Below are positions 45,500 to 57,454 of a DNA stretch of 64,000 bases, piece by piece. The position numbers and the translations under genes are program-made. Source of the DNA: Lepidostoma basale. Its lineage: Eukaryota; Arthropoda; Insecta; Trichoptera; Lepidostomatidae. The DNA is taken from positions 1,240,001 through 1,304,000 of the forward strand of contig JAHDVF020001336.1 in NCBI GenBank assembly GCA_022606425.2. Reading direction: 5' to 3'. Position 1 is the first letter of the stretch. Each line of letters starts with the position of its first letter. The notes under the pieces were generated by a model. The model ran no database searches, was not told where the DNA came from, and saw only the letters and a list, made by a program, of their open reading frames with translations.

Positions 45500-46310
45500 T
45501 TGTATATTTAGGTAGTATGTTTATAAAGGATTGGCGAGTGGAGAGGGATATTGAAAGAAGGGTTGCAGAGGGCAACAAAGAGGGTGCAATTAATGTTGTC
45601 ATTGCAAACAAAAGACAATAAAAAAAAACTTTAATATCAATGCACAATGGTGTTCTTGTACCGACCCATATGTGTAAAAGCGAAGCATGAAACAAGCAAC
45701 ATAAGGATGAAAGTAGAATAAATGGAGTAGAAACGAGATCTCTTAGACGAATGTGTGAAATGAAAGGAACATTATGATAGTTTGGACACATAGATGTAAT
45801 AAATGGAGAAGAATGGTAAAAATATATATGTTAACGATGTAAATGGAACTAGAAATAGAGAAAGACCGAAGAAAACGTCGTACGATAAAATAAATTAAAT
45901 ATTGAATGTCAACCACGTGAGGGGTCGGAGAAATCAACGTGCTTGCATGACACAATATATGAATGTTATTATTATTATTTTGTTGAATCGCTCTTTGCAT
46001 CATGACAGCATGAGCCAAATCGATGTAAAAGGTATTATAGCTATCATAGTGATTCTCGTGACATGTGATAGGTGGCTAATCTATCGCCATTTTATTGTCA
46101 CGTGAATTCTATACCAGACCAAAGACAATGTGACAATCACGCTACCCTCGTCGGGAATCGAACCCGGAAACTTCGGGGCGGCAGTCAATGCACTTACCAC
46201 TCGGCCACGAAAGTGTTGAGGAATCGAGAGAAGCATATCAAGAAATAAAACAGTGTGGCTGTTTATTCTTTCTGCCTTCCCCTTCGGAGAGACGGTGTAA
46301 TGGTTATTTA
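45500..46310 (+). mobile_element. LINE-A (+) interrupted by a SINE
   Basis: 45530-45970 carries plus-strand LINE-A remnants (GCGAGTGGAGAGGGATATTG; GAAAGACCGAAGAAAACG). They resume at 46212 (TGTTGAGGAATCGAGAGAAG) through the 3' end near 46305. The gap is a reversed SINE. Confidence 0.7.
46040..46211 (-). mobile_element. tRNA-derived SINE, copy 4
   Basis: Reverse orientation: ATTCTCGTGACATGTGATAG, then GTGACAATCAC and the inverted B box GGAATCGAACC, ending CTCGGCCACGAA. It is inserted inside LINE-A. Its presumed tail side carries ATTATTATTATT. Confidence 0.75.
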
Positions 46311-46964
46311 ATTTTTGATTCTGCACAAAACACATTAGGTACACTCACCCATTTCAATGTTTTTTAATATTTTGATATCCTCAACCACAATGAGAGAAAG
46401 GAAATAACTTGTAACTAGATGAACGTCTATTTTCCATTATCCATGAAGGTGAAGGTTTGAAAATGGCTGCGCGTATTGTCCGACTTATTTCTTATATAAT
46501 AATGAAGCTATCAATAACAGAAGCGTGATTACATTATTATTTTTTTCTGTTTATATCATTGGATAGTTAATCTAGCTTCTATTTGAAGTTTCAGTCAATT
46601 TGCAAGAACGTAAACACGATTAAACGGAAAGTTTAGCTTTGTAAACAATTACGCTGGATTTCTAGTTTCCTTGTATCAACACGAGGTATGAAGTAATATA
46701 CGAATTGGTTTAGTTTAAAAGTTCAAGGTAAATAAACTGAAATCAAACAACAACGTTCGCTTCTTTGCTATAGTACAACAGTCTATAAAAGTCTGTTGTA
46801 TTTTTGAAAATTAGATCGCATCTCTAGTTTTAATCCAAGGGACTGGTTTGCAATGTAACATTTTTATTTCTTCTTGGAATGCCACTGGGGTTTTCCTAAT
46901 TTCCCGTTGCTCTATGGTACACATTTATAGATTACTACTTACTTCCTAAAACAAGTTAAAAAGC

Positions 46965-47245
46965 AAGTATATGAGAACTGACAGTAAGGTCAGAATATAT
47001 AAAACCTGCGTAAGGCCTATACTGACATATAGCATTGAGACCAGAGCGGATACCACAAGAACGAAGGCTAAAGTACGGGTGGCAGAGATGAGGACGCTGA
47101 GGATGATAGCAGGAATGACCATCGAGCCAAAACCGAGGTGTTTCTTGAAACAGGGAAGAGATGGTAGTCGCTCGGGACCAAGTCCGGACTCTATGGTGGG
47201 TCTAGGACGATCTCCCATCCGAATTTCTCAATGAGCGTCGTTTGT
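46965..47245 (+). mobile_element. LINE-H fragment
   Basis: The plus frame reads MRTDSKVRIYKTCVRPILTY, then VRVAEMRTLRMIAGMTIEPK, continuing the RT order seen at 41500-41970. The end changes to unrelated text after about 47150. Confidence 0.65.
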
Positions 47246-47344
47246 GGTCCTCCATAAGCATCCTGGGCACCCACCTTGCACAAACCTTAGAATAACCTAA
47301 ATGTTATGTTAGGATCTTGTCTTGCTAACATCTGGGATCATCTA

Positions 47345-47700
47345 GCTAAGTTCCCGAACCGTCAGTCTTCGATCTGCCAGCATTGCCGCTTCCACTTTCG
47401 CAATCGTTTCGTCACTGACCGATGGCCGGTCGGACCGCTGTTCGTCATGGACGTTCTGTGGGCCCTTCTTTGAATTCTTGCACCATTTGCGCACTATTTG
47501 AACACTCATGCACGTTGATCTATACACCTCTGTCGGAATGAATTTCCGTCACCGAATTGCCTTTGGCACATAAAAAACGAATCACGGAGCGTACTTCACA
47601 CCTCACGGGCGATGCGATCGGGAGCTCCATTCTTTACGGCTGCCAAACCAGTGTTGCCGGATCGCACGCAACAGCGATCCGCGCGCCCGTGGCAATATAT
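47345..47700 (-). pseudogene. mariner transposase N-terminal remnant
   Basis: The complement encodes, in two frames, a CSEIRSVIRFLCAKGNSVTE-like first helix region and then VQIVRKWCKNSKKGPQNVHD, RPSVSDETIAKVEAAMLADR and LTVRELS. This is the helix-turn-helix part of mariner transposases. The DDE domain and clear TIRs are absent. Confidence 0.8.
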
Positions 47701-48368
47701 AAAAAAAGAAAAATACAAATAAAACATCTACAACACAAAGTATAGCGAACATAGAAAAAACTATTTGAATTGTCGAACTATACCAATGAGATAAGATTAA
47801 TACAAAAAAATATAATCATGTTGTCCTATAGTTTGTGGGGGGAAAATTTGTACTAAATTGATAGAGAAAAGCGATTTAAGTGACATTTGACGTGACTTTA
47901 AAGGCGCTAGAACAAACAGTTCTCGATTAAAGTGATCAATTTGGTCACGGGACAACAAATTACCTTCGAAAATGATGAACGTTTAGTTTTGCCTAAACCA
48001 ACAAACACGTAATTATGTAGTCAGCGTTTTGAGGATATTTTTTTGTTAATTTTCCAATAACATTATCGAGGAAGTAGTTTGGGGCTCGGTCTCCGCTCTG
48101 GTAGCTAGTAGCTTGTATTAAAGTTTGAATCATTATCAAAACAGCGTTTGGTTTATGGTTGTTGCAGACTAAATGTTTCGTTTATGCACGATTTAAAATA
48201 AACACGTTTGCTCCCTGCTTTTAGCATAGTAAAACGTAGGTCGAATACCAGACCTCGTAAATATTTTATGAATCAACTACACGAGTTATCCCGTGTGAAT
48301 AAAAATGCACGCGATGTTCACTTTGGTCAATTGAAAAATTAATATTAATAACCACCACAAGTTTTAAA
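47701..48368. other. Upstream region of IR-b, no recognised feature
   Basis: AT-rich spacer before the IR-b start codon. I see no clear TATA/initiator pair and no recognised repeat, so it may hold IR-b regulatory sequence by default. Confidence 0.35.
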
Positions 48369-50216
48369 ATGCTGCAGTATTCGTTGGCCAAATTGAAATT
48401 TACAGTTTTATTGAGTGTTTTGTGCTTTGTTTGTTCTCAAGACATCAGCTTCCCGTCTAAATACAGCGTTTTCCATCAGAATTTCAGTTTAACAACAAAT
48501 TTCTGGTATAATTTCGATTACATCAATTTCCACACCAAAACCATAGTAGTTCTCGAAGGGCACAGGAATAACACAATGAGCTCAGAGGTGGCCAAAAGTC
48601 TTTCAGATTTCCAAGACGATCTGATTTGTCATATAAACCGCCAGCACTCTGTGCCGATTCTTATTATAAAACTCGCCACTCTTACTAATGTGAGCCTCAT
48701 CAGAGAACTCTTGAGAACAATTTCAAAAGACTTATTCGTCATCATATTTGGAACTCTAGACGCGTTGAGGGCTTCTATTGAAAGACCCATGACCATCTAT
48801 ATAAATTACAACAGAGCGCATTTTCTAATCGCTATTACGATAACAGAGCTGGCGACCGTTTCTTGTGCAGACGAAGCCATTACAGATAAGTTGAAAGAGA
48901 TCACAGGGGAATATTTCATATTATTTTGGAAGTCTTTTCAAATGTTTGAGGTGATAGTAATATTCCCCTACTTGTGCGGCAGCGAATTTTTAATAAAATA
49001 CAACTTTATTAAAATAGTTGATGAAGTGAATTATTTGGACGCCATCACAGTTATAACAAAGGATACATCAGAAAATACTTCTTTAATCTACAAGTACAAG
49101 AATTTTAATGGATTTCCATTGAGGATAAACTTGTTCATGCGTATGCCTACCTCGGTTCAATTCATGCCTAAATCTTTCATGGAAACATATTTGAGGAACG
49201 ATATTAAACATATTGGCGACGTAGGAGGCCTGGATGGATTCCTGTTAGGAAATTTAGTGAAGACAATGAATTTTAAACCAATCATTAAACCGCCCACAGA
49301 TAACGCGGAATACGGATACATGGTCAACGGCACGTTCACGGGAAGCCTTGGCGACATTATCAACAAAAGAATGGACATCTCTTTTAACGCCCGTTTCTTG
49401 AAAATATACTACAATTCTCAAGACATAGAATTCACTAGTCCTGTGTATTATGATCAGTTTTGTGTATTGGCTCCGAAGGCTAGCCAAGTTCCTCAGTGGA
49501 TGTCCATCTTGCTAATATTCAACTTGGACGTGTGGATACTCATTTTGATTAGCGCCGTGTGGTCTGGATTCGTCTGGTGGTTCATGAAGACGCGGCTGCC
49601 TCAAGACGGAGAAGTCAACAGTCCGATGTCGTTCTATTTTATAGACATGTGTTTGTTGTTTATTTCTTATCCAATAAAGCTTCCCACATCAAGCAAAGAG
49701 AGATTGTTCATTTGGGTTTGCTTGATGTTCAATTTGATTGTCGCTGGAGTATTTCAGGTAAGTGTATTAAACATCTAATGCATGTATAGGATATTGAATC
49801 CAAATTAATTCAAATTGTTTTCCAAAACAAACACATACTATACCTATACAATCAAGTCGCCGATTAGCAAGAGTACACCGACCCGGCACAAGAACATGTA
49901 CAACGCTAATGAGGCTGAATACTTTGCCTACAATATCTGGAGTTTTTATTTATTTGAACATTGTTTCATCAACCCTTTGAACTGTGGAATTCTATAGTAA
50001 TATACTTAGGAAATTGAAAACAACTTTGTTTAATCCACTATTTATTAAAAAAATATTAAAAACACGACATGTTTCGGAGGAAATTTTGTCTACGTTTTTA
50101 ATCTCCCAAGCTCCCATTCCCAATCAAATGCAAATCATTTATTAATTTCTATATAAATTAAGTCTTTTCTAATGTATGTTTTTTTTAAATTGAAATTTTT
50201 TTATACTATCAACATG

Positions 50217-50248
<32 letters not shown>

Positions 50249-52894
50249 CATCACGCCGTCTCCCCGAAGGGGTAGGCAGAAAGAATGGACTGCCACACCT
50301 TTCTTTCCTGACATATTTCTCTCGCTTCCTCAACATTCATACATCGTGTCATGCACGCGCGTCGATTTCTCTGACTCCTCACATGGCCGACATTCAATAT
50401 TTGATTTATTTGATCGTGCCACGTTTTCCTCGGTCTTCCTCTATTTCTGGTACCATTTACATCATTAACATATAATTTTTTACCATTCTTTCTTCTTTCA
50501 TTCTTTCCATATGTCCAAACCATCTTAATGATCCTTTCATTATTTTGTTCATGACACCATCATTCGCACCGCATTCACTTCTTATATTTTCATTCGACAC
50601 TCTATCATACATAGAATATCCACACATTCGTCTAAGAGATCTCATTTCTACTGCATTTATTCTACTTTCATCCTTCCTTTGCCAGTTCCATGCTTCGCTT
50701 CCATACATAAGGGTCGGTAGAAGAACACCATTGTGCACTGCCATTCTAGCTTTTTTTGCATCAACATGAATTATTATTATTTAATATTATATATTAGTTC
50801 TTACTGTTAAAAAAATAATGGTTAGTACTTATAACAAATAGCCCAGGTTAATTTTAAAATTAGAATTATTGTATCGAATTTTAAATGCGTTTTTTATTAG
50901 TCTTTCTTTGTTTAGTTTTTATTATATTTTTACACCTGAAGATGGAGGTATCCTCCGAAACACGTCGCGTTTTTTAATATGTTTTAAAAAAAAAAAATAG
51001 TTTTAAAAAAAAAAAATAGTCCACAAAGTATATTGTTTTATCAACATGAAAAATGACGAACTCTGAAGGGATTGTGAAACTACTGAAATGCCATTTTCGC
51101 TTTCATGTATCTGTTCCTGGGTTTCTTTGTTTAATATTCAAGTTAACTAACTAACAAACTTACCGAGAGGATGGACCACCGCACTGTTCTATCCTGATAT
51201 TACTCTCGAGCATGAAGATGCTCGAGAGTAGTTGTAGAAGTACATACACAAATTGTGACATGGACGCTCGTCGATTGTCCTGACTTCGAACATGGCCACC
51301 TTTTAGTTATTAATTAATTTGGTCATGCAATGTCTTCCTTGGCTTTCCTCGACTTCTTTTTCCATTCACACTACTTGTATATATCTTTTTGACCATTCTT
51401 CCCTCATGCATATGTCCAAACCAAGTTCAAGTTATTAATTACAATTATTTATTTATACCCCAATTTAACTAACTAACTAAAAAACTAACCATCGCGCCGT
51501 CTCCCCAAAGGGGTAGACAGAAATAAAGCACTGCCACACTTTTATTTCCTGACATATTTCTCTCGCATCCTCAACATTCATACATTGTATCATGCACGCG
51601 CGTCGATTTCTCTGACTCTTCACATGGCCGACATTCAATATTTGATTTATTTGATCGTGCCACATTTTTCTCAATTTTTGGTTCCATTTACATCGTTAAC
51701 ATATAATTTTTTGCCATTCTTTCTTTCTGTATGTCTAAACCATCTTAATGATCCTTTCATTATTTTGTTCATAACACCATCATTCGTACCGCATTCACTT
51801 CTTATATTTTCATTCGACACTCTGTCATACACAGAGTATCGACACATTCTTCTAAGAGATCTCATTTCTACTGCATTTATTCTACTTTCATCCTTCTTTT
51901 GCCAGTTCCATGCTTCGCTTCCATACATAAGGGTTCCCTGAATGTACCTTCACTAATATAAAAGACGTCGATCTCTGAGGAGACCGCGTTCAGCAGACTA
52001 ATTGCTCTTCCCACCGGTGTCACCAGAGGCAGATTGGTTCTGGTGGTTCTTTTATGGGAGGGGGGCGTTGAACGTTTATTTTTCTTGTAAAGGGGGCGGT
52101 GGCCCAGAAAATATTGGAAACCTATGGTCTAAGAGATCTCATTTCTACTGCATTTATTCTACTGGACTTTATAAAATATTGTTTGTTGGATATTTTATAA
52201 CTTACTTTAGGAGCTGTTGAAATAAAACATGTCACTTTTGCAGGGACAGCTAAGTACGGCATACAGCACAATATCATATTACAAAGATATAAACACGCTC
52301 AGACAACTAGATGCGTCAGGGTTGAAGATTGCCACCAGCAGCACCGACTTCTTCGGCTTCAACGTCAGTCGCGTAGGAGACAGTCTATCAAAGAAAATAA
52401 CTAAGACCGACAACACGACCACCAGGAAGGCAGCCACAAAGAGGAACATCGCAGTCGTGCAGAGAAGGACGGACGCTACATCCTTGATAGAACTATACTT
52501 TACCAATCGATACGGCGACCAACAACTGCACATTGTTGACCAATGCCCCAGGTCCTATCACATGTCCTACATCGTCTACAAAGGGTTTCCGTTCCTGCAC
52601 CAAATCAACGATTTCATGGAAAGAATATTTGGAGCTGGTCTTAGTACCCAGTGGTATCACATCACAGAGTTTTCAGTTCTTCTTAAAGAGCGGATGCAGC
52701 GCACGGACGGCGATGAAGAAAAGAAATTAACTTTTTTGGATGTTCAAACCTCATTCCTGTTTTTATTTACTGGTTTAGTATCGTCTTCCTTGGTTTTTGT
52801 ATATGAATTAATTAAATTTAGACTCAAACGTAAAAAAAAATCAAAACTTGCATATTTGGTAACAGAAGCTCAACCATACCCTTTCCGATTTTAA
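48369..52894 (+). CDS. Ionotropic receptor IR-b (divergent IR), two exons
   Basis: Exons 48369-49757 and 52244-52894 join in phase 0 (CAG|GTAAGT, TTTTGCAG|GGA) to 679 residues, the usual size for an antennal-type or divergent IR. A hydrophobic N-terminus ending CFVCSQ is a likely signal peptide. The S1 lobe holds GGLDGFLLGNLVKTMNF, NGTFTGSLGDIINKRMDI and DIEFTSPVYYDQFCVLAPKA. The first membrane segment is at about 383-405, the pore and second at 421-463. The S2 lobe runs GQLSTAYSTISYY to QCPRSYHMSYIVYKGFPFL. The third membrane segment (SFLFLFTGLVSSSLVFVYEL) lies near 630-652, with a short basic cytoplasmic tail. The S1 arginine of glutamate receptors is not conserved (SFNARFLKIY). Closer to IR-c than to IR-a. 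The 2.5 kb intron is full of LINE copies. AATAAA at 52901-52906 lies six bases after the stop. Ligand unknown. Confidence 0.9.
49965..50110. repeat. Dispersed repeat in IR-b intron
   Basis: CCTTTGAACTGTGGAATTCT and ACACGACATGTTTCGGAGG match the 30470-30725 repeat. Its mirrored motif TCCTCCGAAACACGTCGCG is at 50950-50970. Confidence 0.5.
50217..50759 (-). mobile_element. LINE-A with 9-bp target duplication in IR-b intron
   Basis: ATCAACATG at 50208-50216 and 50760-50768. The element begins with seven TAAC/ACTA units, so it is minus-oriented. Complement frames hold YGSEAWNWQRKDESRINAVE, MRSLRRMCGYSMYDRVSNEN and GRPRKTWHDQINQILNVG, ending SAYPFGETA. One of the best-preserved 3' ends of the family; 5'-truncated. 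Confidence 0.9.
51140..51945 (-). mobile_element. Two LINE-A fragments in IR-b intron
   Basis: 51140-51435 is a strongly diverged subfamily copy like 22510-23305. 51465-51945 is a typical LINE-A 3' end (tail ACTAACTAACTAAAAAACTAACC at its left), with the WFRHTERKNGKKLYVNDVNG region on the complement. Both are broken. Confidence 0.7.
51946..52060 (-). mobile_element. LINE-E scrap joined to LINE-A
   Basis: CTTCACTAATATAAAAGACG and GACCGCGTTCAGCAGACTAA match LINE-E at 58690-58790. The upstream LINE-A runs into it without a boundary motif. Confidence 0.65.
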
Positions 52895-53117
52895 TACTTA
52901 AATAAAACGATTTTTTTCCCTAAAATTTGTCATACATGGTCATAAAGAAAGGTGGAATGGGGAATGTTGTAATTACATAAAGCGTGCGCTTAACCCCATC
53001 AAAGACAGGTCATAAGTCCTGTAAACACCTTGATCAACCATATTCAGTTTCCAATTTGCATCTTCGTCTCTATTGAGATACAATTAAAACGATGTTTTTT
53101 TAAATTCTTCCACTTTT

Positions 53118-53470
53118 GTCTTTATTTCGACAGCGACCGGTTTCGCCAGGCTCGCTGGCATCGACAGACTAGTGACACTATTGTAAACTTAGTCCGTTAT
53201 ATATACAAACATAACCAGGGGTGGAAAACATGATTCTATACAAAAATAATTTTAAAATATTTATGTAAAATTTACTGAATTACCGGGAAAATATTGGTAT
53301 TACAGGTATTCAAGAAGAGTAAATTTTACATAAATATTTGAAGATTATTTTTGTATAGAATCATGTTTACCACCCCTGATCTGTATGTATATAAAGGACT
53401 CAGTTTACAATAGTGTAACCAGTCTGTCGATGCCAGCTAGCCTGGCGAAACCGGTCGCTGTCGAAATAAA
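53118..53470. mobile_element. Palindromic MITE (TTTATTTCGACAGCGACC)
   Basis: The left TTTATTTCGACAGCGACCGG is matched inverted by CCGGTCGCTGTCGAAATAAA at 53449-53470. Inner parts also pair (ACATGATTCTATACAAAAAT with ATTTTTGTATAGAATCATGT). A piece of one end is at about 27405-27435. Superfamily unknown. Confidence 0.75.
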
Positions 53471-53640
53471 TCAAATATTGAATGTCGGCCATGTGAGGAG
53501 TCAGAGAAATAGACGCGCGTGCATGACACGATGTATGAATGTTGAGGAACCGAGAGAAATATATCAAGAAAGAAAAGTGTGGCAGTCCATTCTTTCTGCC
53601 TACCCCTTCGGCGAGACGGCGTGATGGTTAGTTAGTTAAC
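53471..53640 (+). mobile_element. LINE-A 3' end
   Basis: The plus frame reads QINQILNVGHVRSQRNRRAC to ILSAYPFGETA, then GATGGTTAGTTAGTTAACC. Only about 170 bases are present, directly abutting the MITE end. Confidence 0.8.
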
Positions 53641-54521
53641 CAAGTGTACAAAATAGTATTATAAATGATGAGTTTTTGATGCCAATTGGTCTTAAACATA
53701 ATGGCCAATAACTGTACAAAATTGCGTAATGATTGAATAATATAGTGTAATGGCGGCCCTCGACTTTCGCACTTAATTGATCCTGAAAATGTGTGCGAAA
53801 GTTGAATGTTCGAAAGTAAAAAATATCATGTAAAAAAAAACTTTCAGTAACAGTATAATTTTTTAATTGTATCTCAATAGAGACGAAGACGTAAACTGGA
53901 AACTGAACATGGATGATCAAGGTGTTTACAGGACTTATGACCTGTCATTGGTTGGGTTAAGCGCACGCTTTATGTAATTACAACATTCCCCATTCCACCT
54001 TTGTTATTTGTGATCATGCATGACAAATTTTTGGAAGATGTATATATACTTCAAAATCCATATTTATCTTCACGTGGCAGTTTCAGTCAGCCATCTATGT
54101 AGATTTGGTTGCACTAGTGAATTTTTTCAAGAATTAACCTATACAACCGACCTACTAACGCCATCTATGGAGAATGATTTTCGGCATTTAGCAAACTACC
54201 TTATTAACACAATGTGAAGGCTGTTGACCAACATATTGTTAGAAGCCGCTAGGAGTATTATTCCATTCTATATGCCAAAGAATTTTGACCAGAATATTTG
54301 AAGACCAGTATAGTTGTTAGTTGTCATATAGATTTCTAATATGAACATACTTATAATGTTTTATTTTATTTTTTAAATATGTTTTGTTCAATCATTTTAT
54401 TTATAATTTATTGTAAAATGTACATAAAAAATAAAATATTTAATCTGAAGTACTACGAAAATGTTATTGTTTTATTTTCCTTCGCATGTTATATAAAAAT
54501 ATTGCAAAAAAATATACATCC

Positions 54522-54960
54522 TTATGTATGGAAGTGAAGCATGGAACTGGCAAAAGAAGGATTAAAGTAGAATACATGCAGTAGAAATGATATCTCTAAG
54601 AAGAATGTGTAGCAAATCTGTAAATGGTAGTGTCAAATGCAAGTATAAGAAGTGAATGTGGTGCGAATGAAAGTGTTATGAACAAAATAATGAAAGGGTC
54701 ATTAAGATGGTTTAGACATATGGAAAGAATGAGCGAAGACAGAATGGTAAAGAAGGTATATGATAACGGCGTGAACGGAGCTAGAAATAGAGGAAGGCCG
54801 AGAAAAACGTGGCATGATAAAATCAATCAAATATGATGTATGAATGTTGAGAAAGCGAGAGAAATATGTCAGGAAAGAAATATGTGGCAGTCCATTCTTT
54901 CTGCCTACCCCTTCGGGGAGACGGCGTGATGGTTAGTTAGTTAGTTAGTTTTTTTTTTTT
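54522..54960 (+). mobile_element. LINE-A 3' fragment
   Basis: Plus strand: GTATGGAAGTGAAGCATGGA, NKIMKGSLRWFRHMERMSED, RGRPRKTWHDKINQI, then a deletion and a 3' end with four GTTA units before a T run. Confidence 0.75.
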
Positions 54961-55551
54961 ACATAACTTTGATCTTTACAGACGTTTTGCGAATTTTTAA
55001 ATTAAAATATCAATAAAACACCCCATGCGATGCCTGCTATAGGGGAGAACCACCATGAAGAGAACAGTTGCATTTGCAACGATAGCAATAACCCTAGCGA
55101 CATCCCGCAGCCCTTCACGTGATCGCAGTGGTGTGACGACATCGGGCGTTAAGTTGGGCGCATGTCCGTTCTGTGTGCTTCGGACAGTGGACGAGAGAAG
55201 TTTACGGGCGAAGTAAAAAAAAAAACGGTGCTGACTGCTTCATCTGCTGACCTTTTAATAGTAAGCTAGGAGTAAAAAGGATTTACCCGTAGTGTAACGT
55301 GATTATATAGTTTTGATGTGATAAGGTTATATTGAATAATATTAAATCCATCTCGATAATTTCAATGTTTTTCTAAAATAAGTCCTAATTCCATGAAGAG
55401 AACACGCCGGAGTCCTATGAAGAGAACGTTCTCTTCATAGGTTTAGTGTTCTCTTCATGGCTTTTTTTGTGTGTTTTGTTTATATATTATTTATTTTAAT
55501 AAATAAATTTTAAATAATATAAATTTTAAAATTTTTAATAAAAAAAAAATT

Positions 55552-55880
55552 ATTAGGTGTATAATTTTGCTTCCGCCGTTTTTTTTTCCGAAATTCGAGG
55601 CTTTATCGTAAAAAACTGGCTATACATTTATGATTCAAAGTATTGTCCATCGCTGGCCACTACTTTCTCCCATCTTTCGGGCAGCATACGAATCCCGCGT
55701 TGAAAAAACTGGTCATCTTTTGAAGCGATCCACGAATCGATCCAATTTTTTACTTCTTCATAAGACCGGAAGTGCTGGTCAGCTAGGCCGTGTGCCATTG
55801 ATCGAAACAAGTGATAGTCCGAGGGAGCAACGTCTGGAGAATACGGCGGGTGGGGTAGGACTTCCCATTTCAAAATTTAA
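55552..55880 (-). pseudogene. mariner transposase 3' fragment nested in pogo-like element
   Basis: The complement of 55628-55873 encodes LPHPPYSPDVAPSDYHLFRS (the mariner catalytic S/PD block), then FFQRGIRMLPERWEKVVASD, the C-terminus. The end near 55552 reads TTAGGTGTATAATTTTGC after a TA, consistent with a mariner TIR. The 5' two thirds are absent. Confidence 0.85.
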
Positions 55881-55967
55881 TAAATAAATAATTAAAATTT
55901 ATTTAATTTTTTATTTTTTTTTAAATCATCTATCACAAAAGATGTACCTAATCATACATTTTTTTAG

Positions 55968-56370
55968 ATGCCGAAAATAAATCGTAAGACGGACGACGAA
56001 TTCAAATATGCTATAGATGCCGCCATCGTACAAATGAAAAGCATTCGCAGTGTAGCTAAGGAGACAGGTATAGCAACAACATTATTGTGGAAAGTTATTA
56101 AACGGTCAAAGCAGGCACAAGAAGCCGGGGAGAATTTTAAATATAATCGCAATATAGGTAATTGGAAAATATTTAGTGTTGACCATGAGAATTTGCTTGC
56201 ATCATACCTAAGCACTGCTTCTTAAATGTGTCGCGGTCTCACTAAAGTGCAAACTCGAGAACTTGCTTACCAATTCGCAGTTGTTAATAATATTAACACT
56301 CCAGCTTTTTGGAAAGATAACAAGAAATATGGAATGTATTGGCTAGACGGATTCATGAAGAGTATGTGTA
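55968..56370 (+). pseudogene. pogo-like transposase, N-terminal remnant
   Basis: MPKINRKTDDEFKYAIDAAI then SIRSVAKETGIATTLLWKVI form a psq/CENP-B-type helix-turn-helix. After an in-frame TAA (56223-56225) the same frame continues MCRGLTKVQTRELAYQFAVV and KYGMYWLDGFMKS, the region normally preceding the DDE domain. The text then runs into repeat motifs, so the protein is both interrupted and truncated. Confidence 0.8.
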
Positions 56371-56769
56371 ACGTATGTGCCTGTTCTCTTCATGGGAACC
56401 AGCGTTCTCTTCATGGTACACTATCCCTTGAAGAGAACATTTCCCATTTTTTTATAAAATTGTCCATAACCTAGAATCCGATAATTGAATTTAAAATTCA
56501 CTTTCGGAATTATAGAAGGAATGAATACTCTACAAAACTTTATACTTTGTTTTTGAAACAGTGTATTGATTTTGTATTTACAGCAAGGAGATAAAAAATG
56601 TTCTCTTCATGGTGGTTCTCCCCTACTTCAGTTAATATATATTTTGTGATATAACCGAACAAACAGTACCCAATTATAAAAGAAACATGGAAAAGCCGGG
56701 AGCAATATAAAGTCAATTAAACCATAGATAAAAATTGCCATACGCTAAAAATATTGCCGAAATTATTTT

Positions 56770-57240
56770 TTCGTTCTTCTTCTTCTTCCTCAGCCTATTC
56801 CCGTCCACTCCTGGACAAATGCCTCCTTCATTCGCTTTAATGTAACTCGGTCTTATGCAGACTGCATCCAGGTTATTCCGGCGTGTCTGTTCAGATCATC
56901 CTTCCACCGTAGTTGCGGTCGCCATGCACTTCTCTTCGCCGACCACGGTCTCCAAGTCAGCAGTCTTCTTGTCCACTTTTCATCTGAGCTTCTGGCTACG
57001 TAACTTGCCCATTGCCATTTTAGAGTCGCATTTTAGGCTTATTCCTAATATGGCTCTTTCCATGGCTCTTTCGGTCACTCGAATTTTCTCGGCACTTTGT
57101 TTGGACAATGTTACAGTTTCAAGACCATAAGTACCAACTGGCAGATCCAGGCTTCATAGACTTTTCGTTTCAGGTTGATCGGTATTTTCCGGTTTTTAAG
57201 GATGTAACTCATGTTTCCGAAAGCTGCCCAGCTTAGTTCA
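56770..57240 (-). mobile_element. LINE 3' end with GAA tail
   Basis: TTCTTCTTCTTCCTCAGCC tail. Complement pieces read VTERAMERAMLGISLKCDSK and LRSQKLR, as in the plus-strand copy at 38505-38872. Frames broken. Confidence 0.65.
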
Positions 57241-57344
57241 AAATTCTACATAACATTTTCAAATAATATGATGTTAAATCTTCCCTATTTGTAAAGTACC
57301 AACAATATTAATCAAATAACATATTTAAAATGTTTCGAAAAAGT

Positions 57345-57454
57345 CGCGATATTCTTTTTACATTTTTTTTACATTTGACAGCTGTCAGATTAAATCGGAC
57401 CCACATTTAATTCAACATTACAGCCTGGTAAACAGTGATTTCGAGACGGCATTG
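57345..57454 (-). repeat. Repeat with CAATGCCGTC end, inverse copy of 42114-42230
   Basis: Ends GTGATTTCGAGACGGCATTG; carries TTTGACAGCTGTCAGATT and CCACATTTAATTCAACATTA in inverse order to 42114-42230. Confidence 0.65.

Larger units (their letters stand above)
52917..54030. mobile_element. Foldback-family arms in everted order, with nested MITE and LINE-A
   Basis: Arm 52917-53092 and arm 53863-54030 are inverted copies sharing GGTCATAAGTCCTGTAAACA or its complement with the palindrome at 7117-7383. Here the CCCCATTCC side faces outward. Between them lie a palindromic MITE (53118-53470) and a LINE-A 3' end. It begins about 20 bases after the IR-b AATAAA. Confidence 0.7.
55042..56623. mobile_element. 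pogo/Tigger-like DNA transposon, degraded, flanked by TA
   Basis: The ends are inverted repeats (GGGGAGAACCACCATGAAGA on the left, inverted on the right), flanked by TA at 55040-55041 and 56624-56625. Nine copies of a CCATGAAGAGAAC-like 13-mer or its complement lie inside: 55053, 55391, 55415, 55428, 55448, 56383, 56404, 56426 and 56600. It contains a transposase N-terminal remnant and a nested mariner piece; the catalytic domain is deleted. Confidence 0.85.

Noticed and set aside
56226..56474. Separate small gene after the pogo-like frame
   Set aside because: It continues the transposase frame past a stop codon and then translates terminal-repeat motifs.
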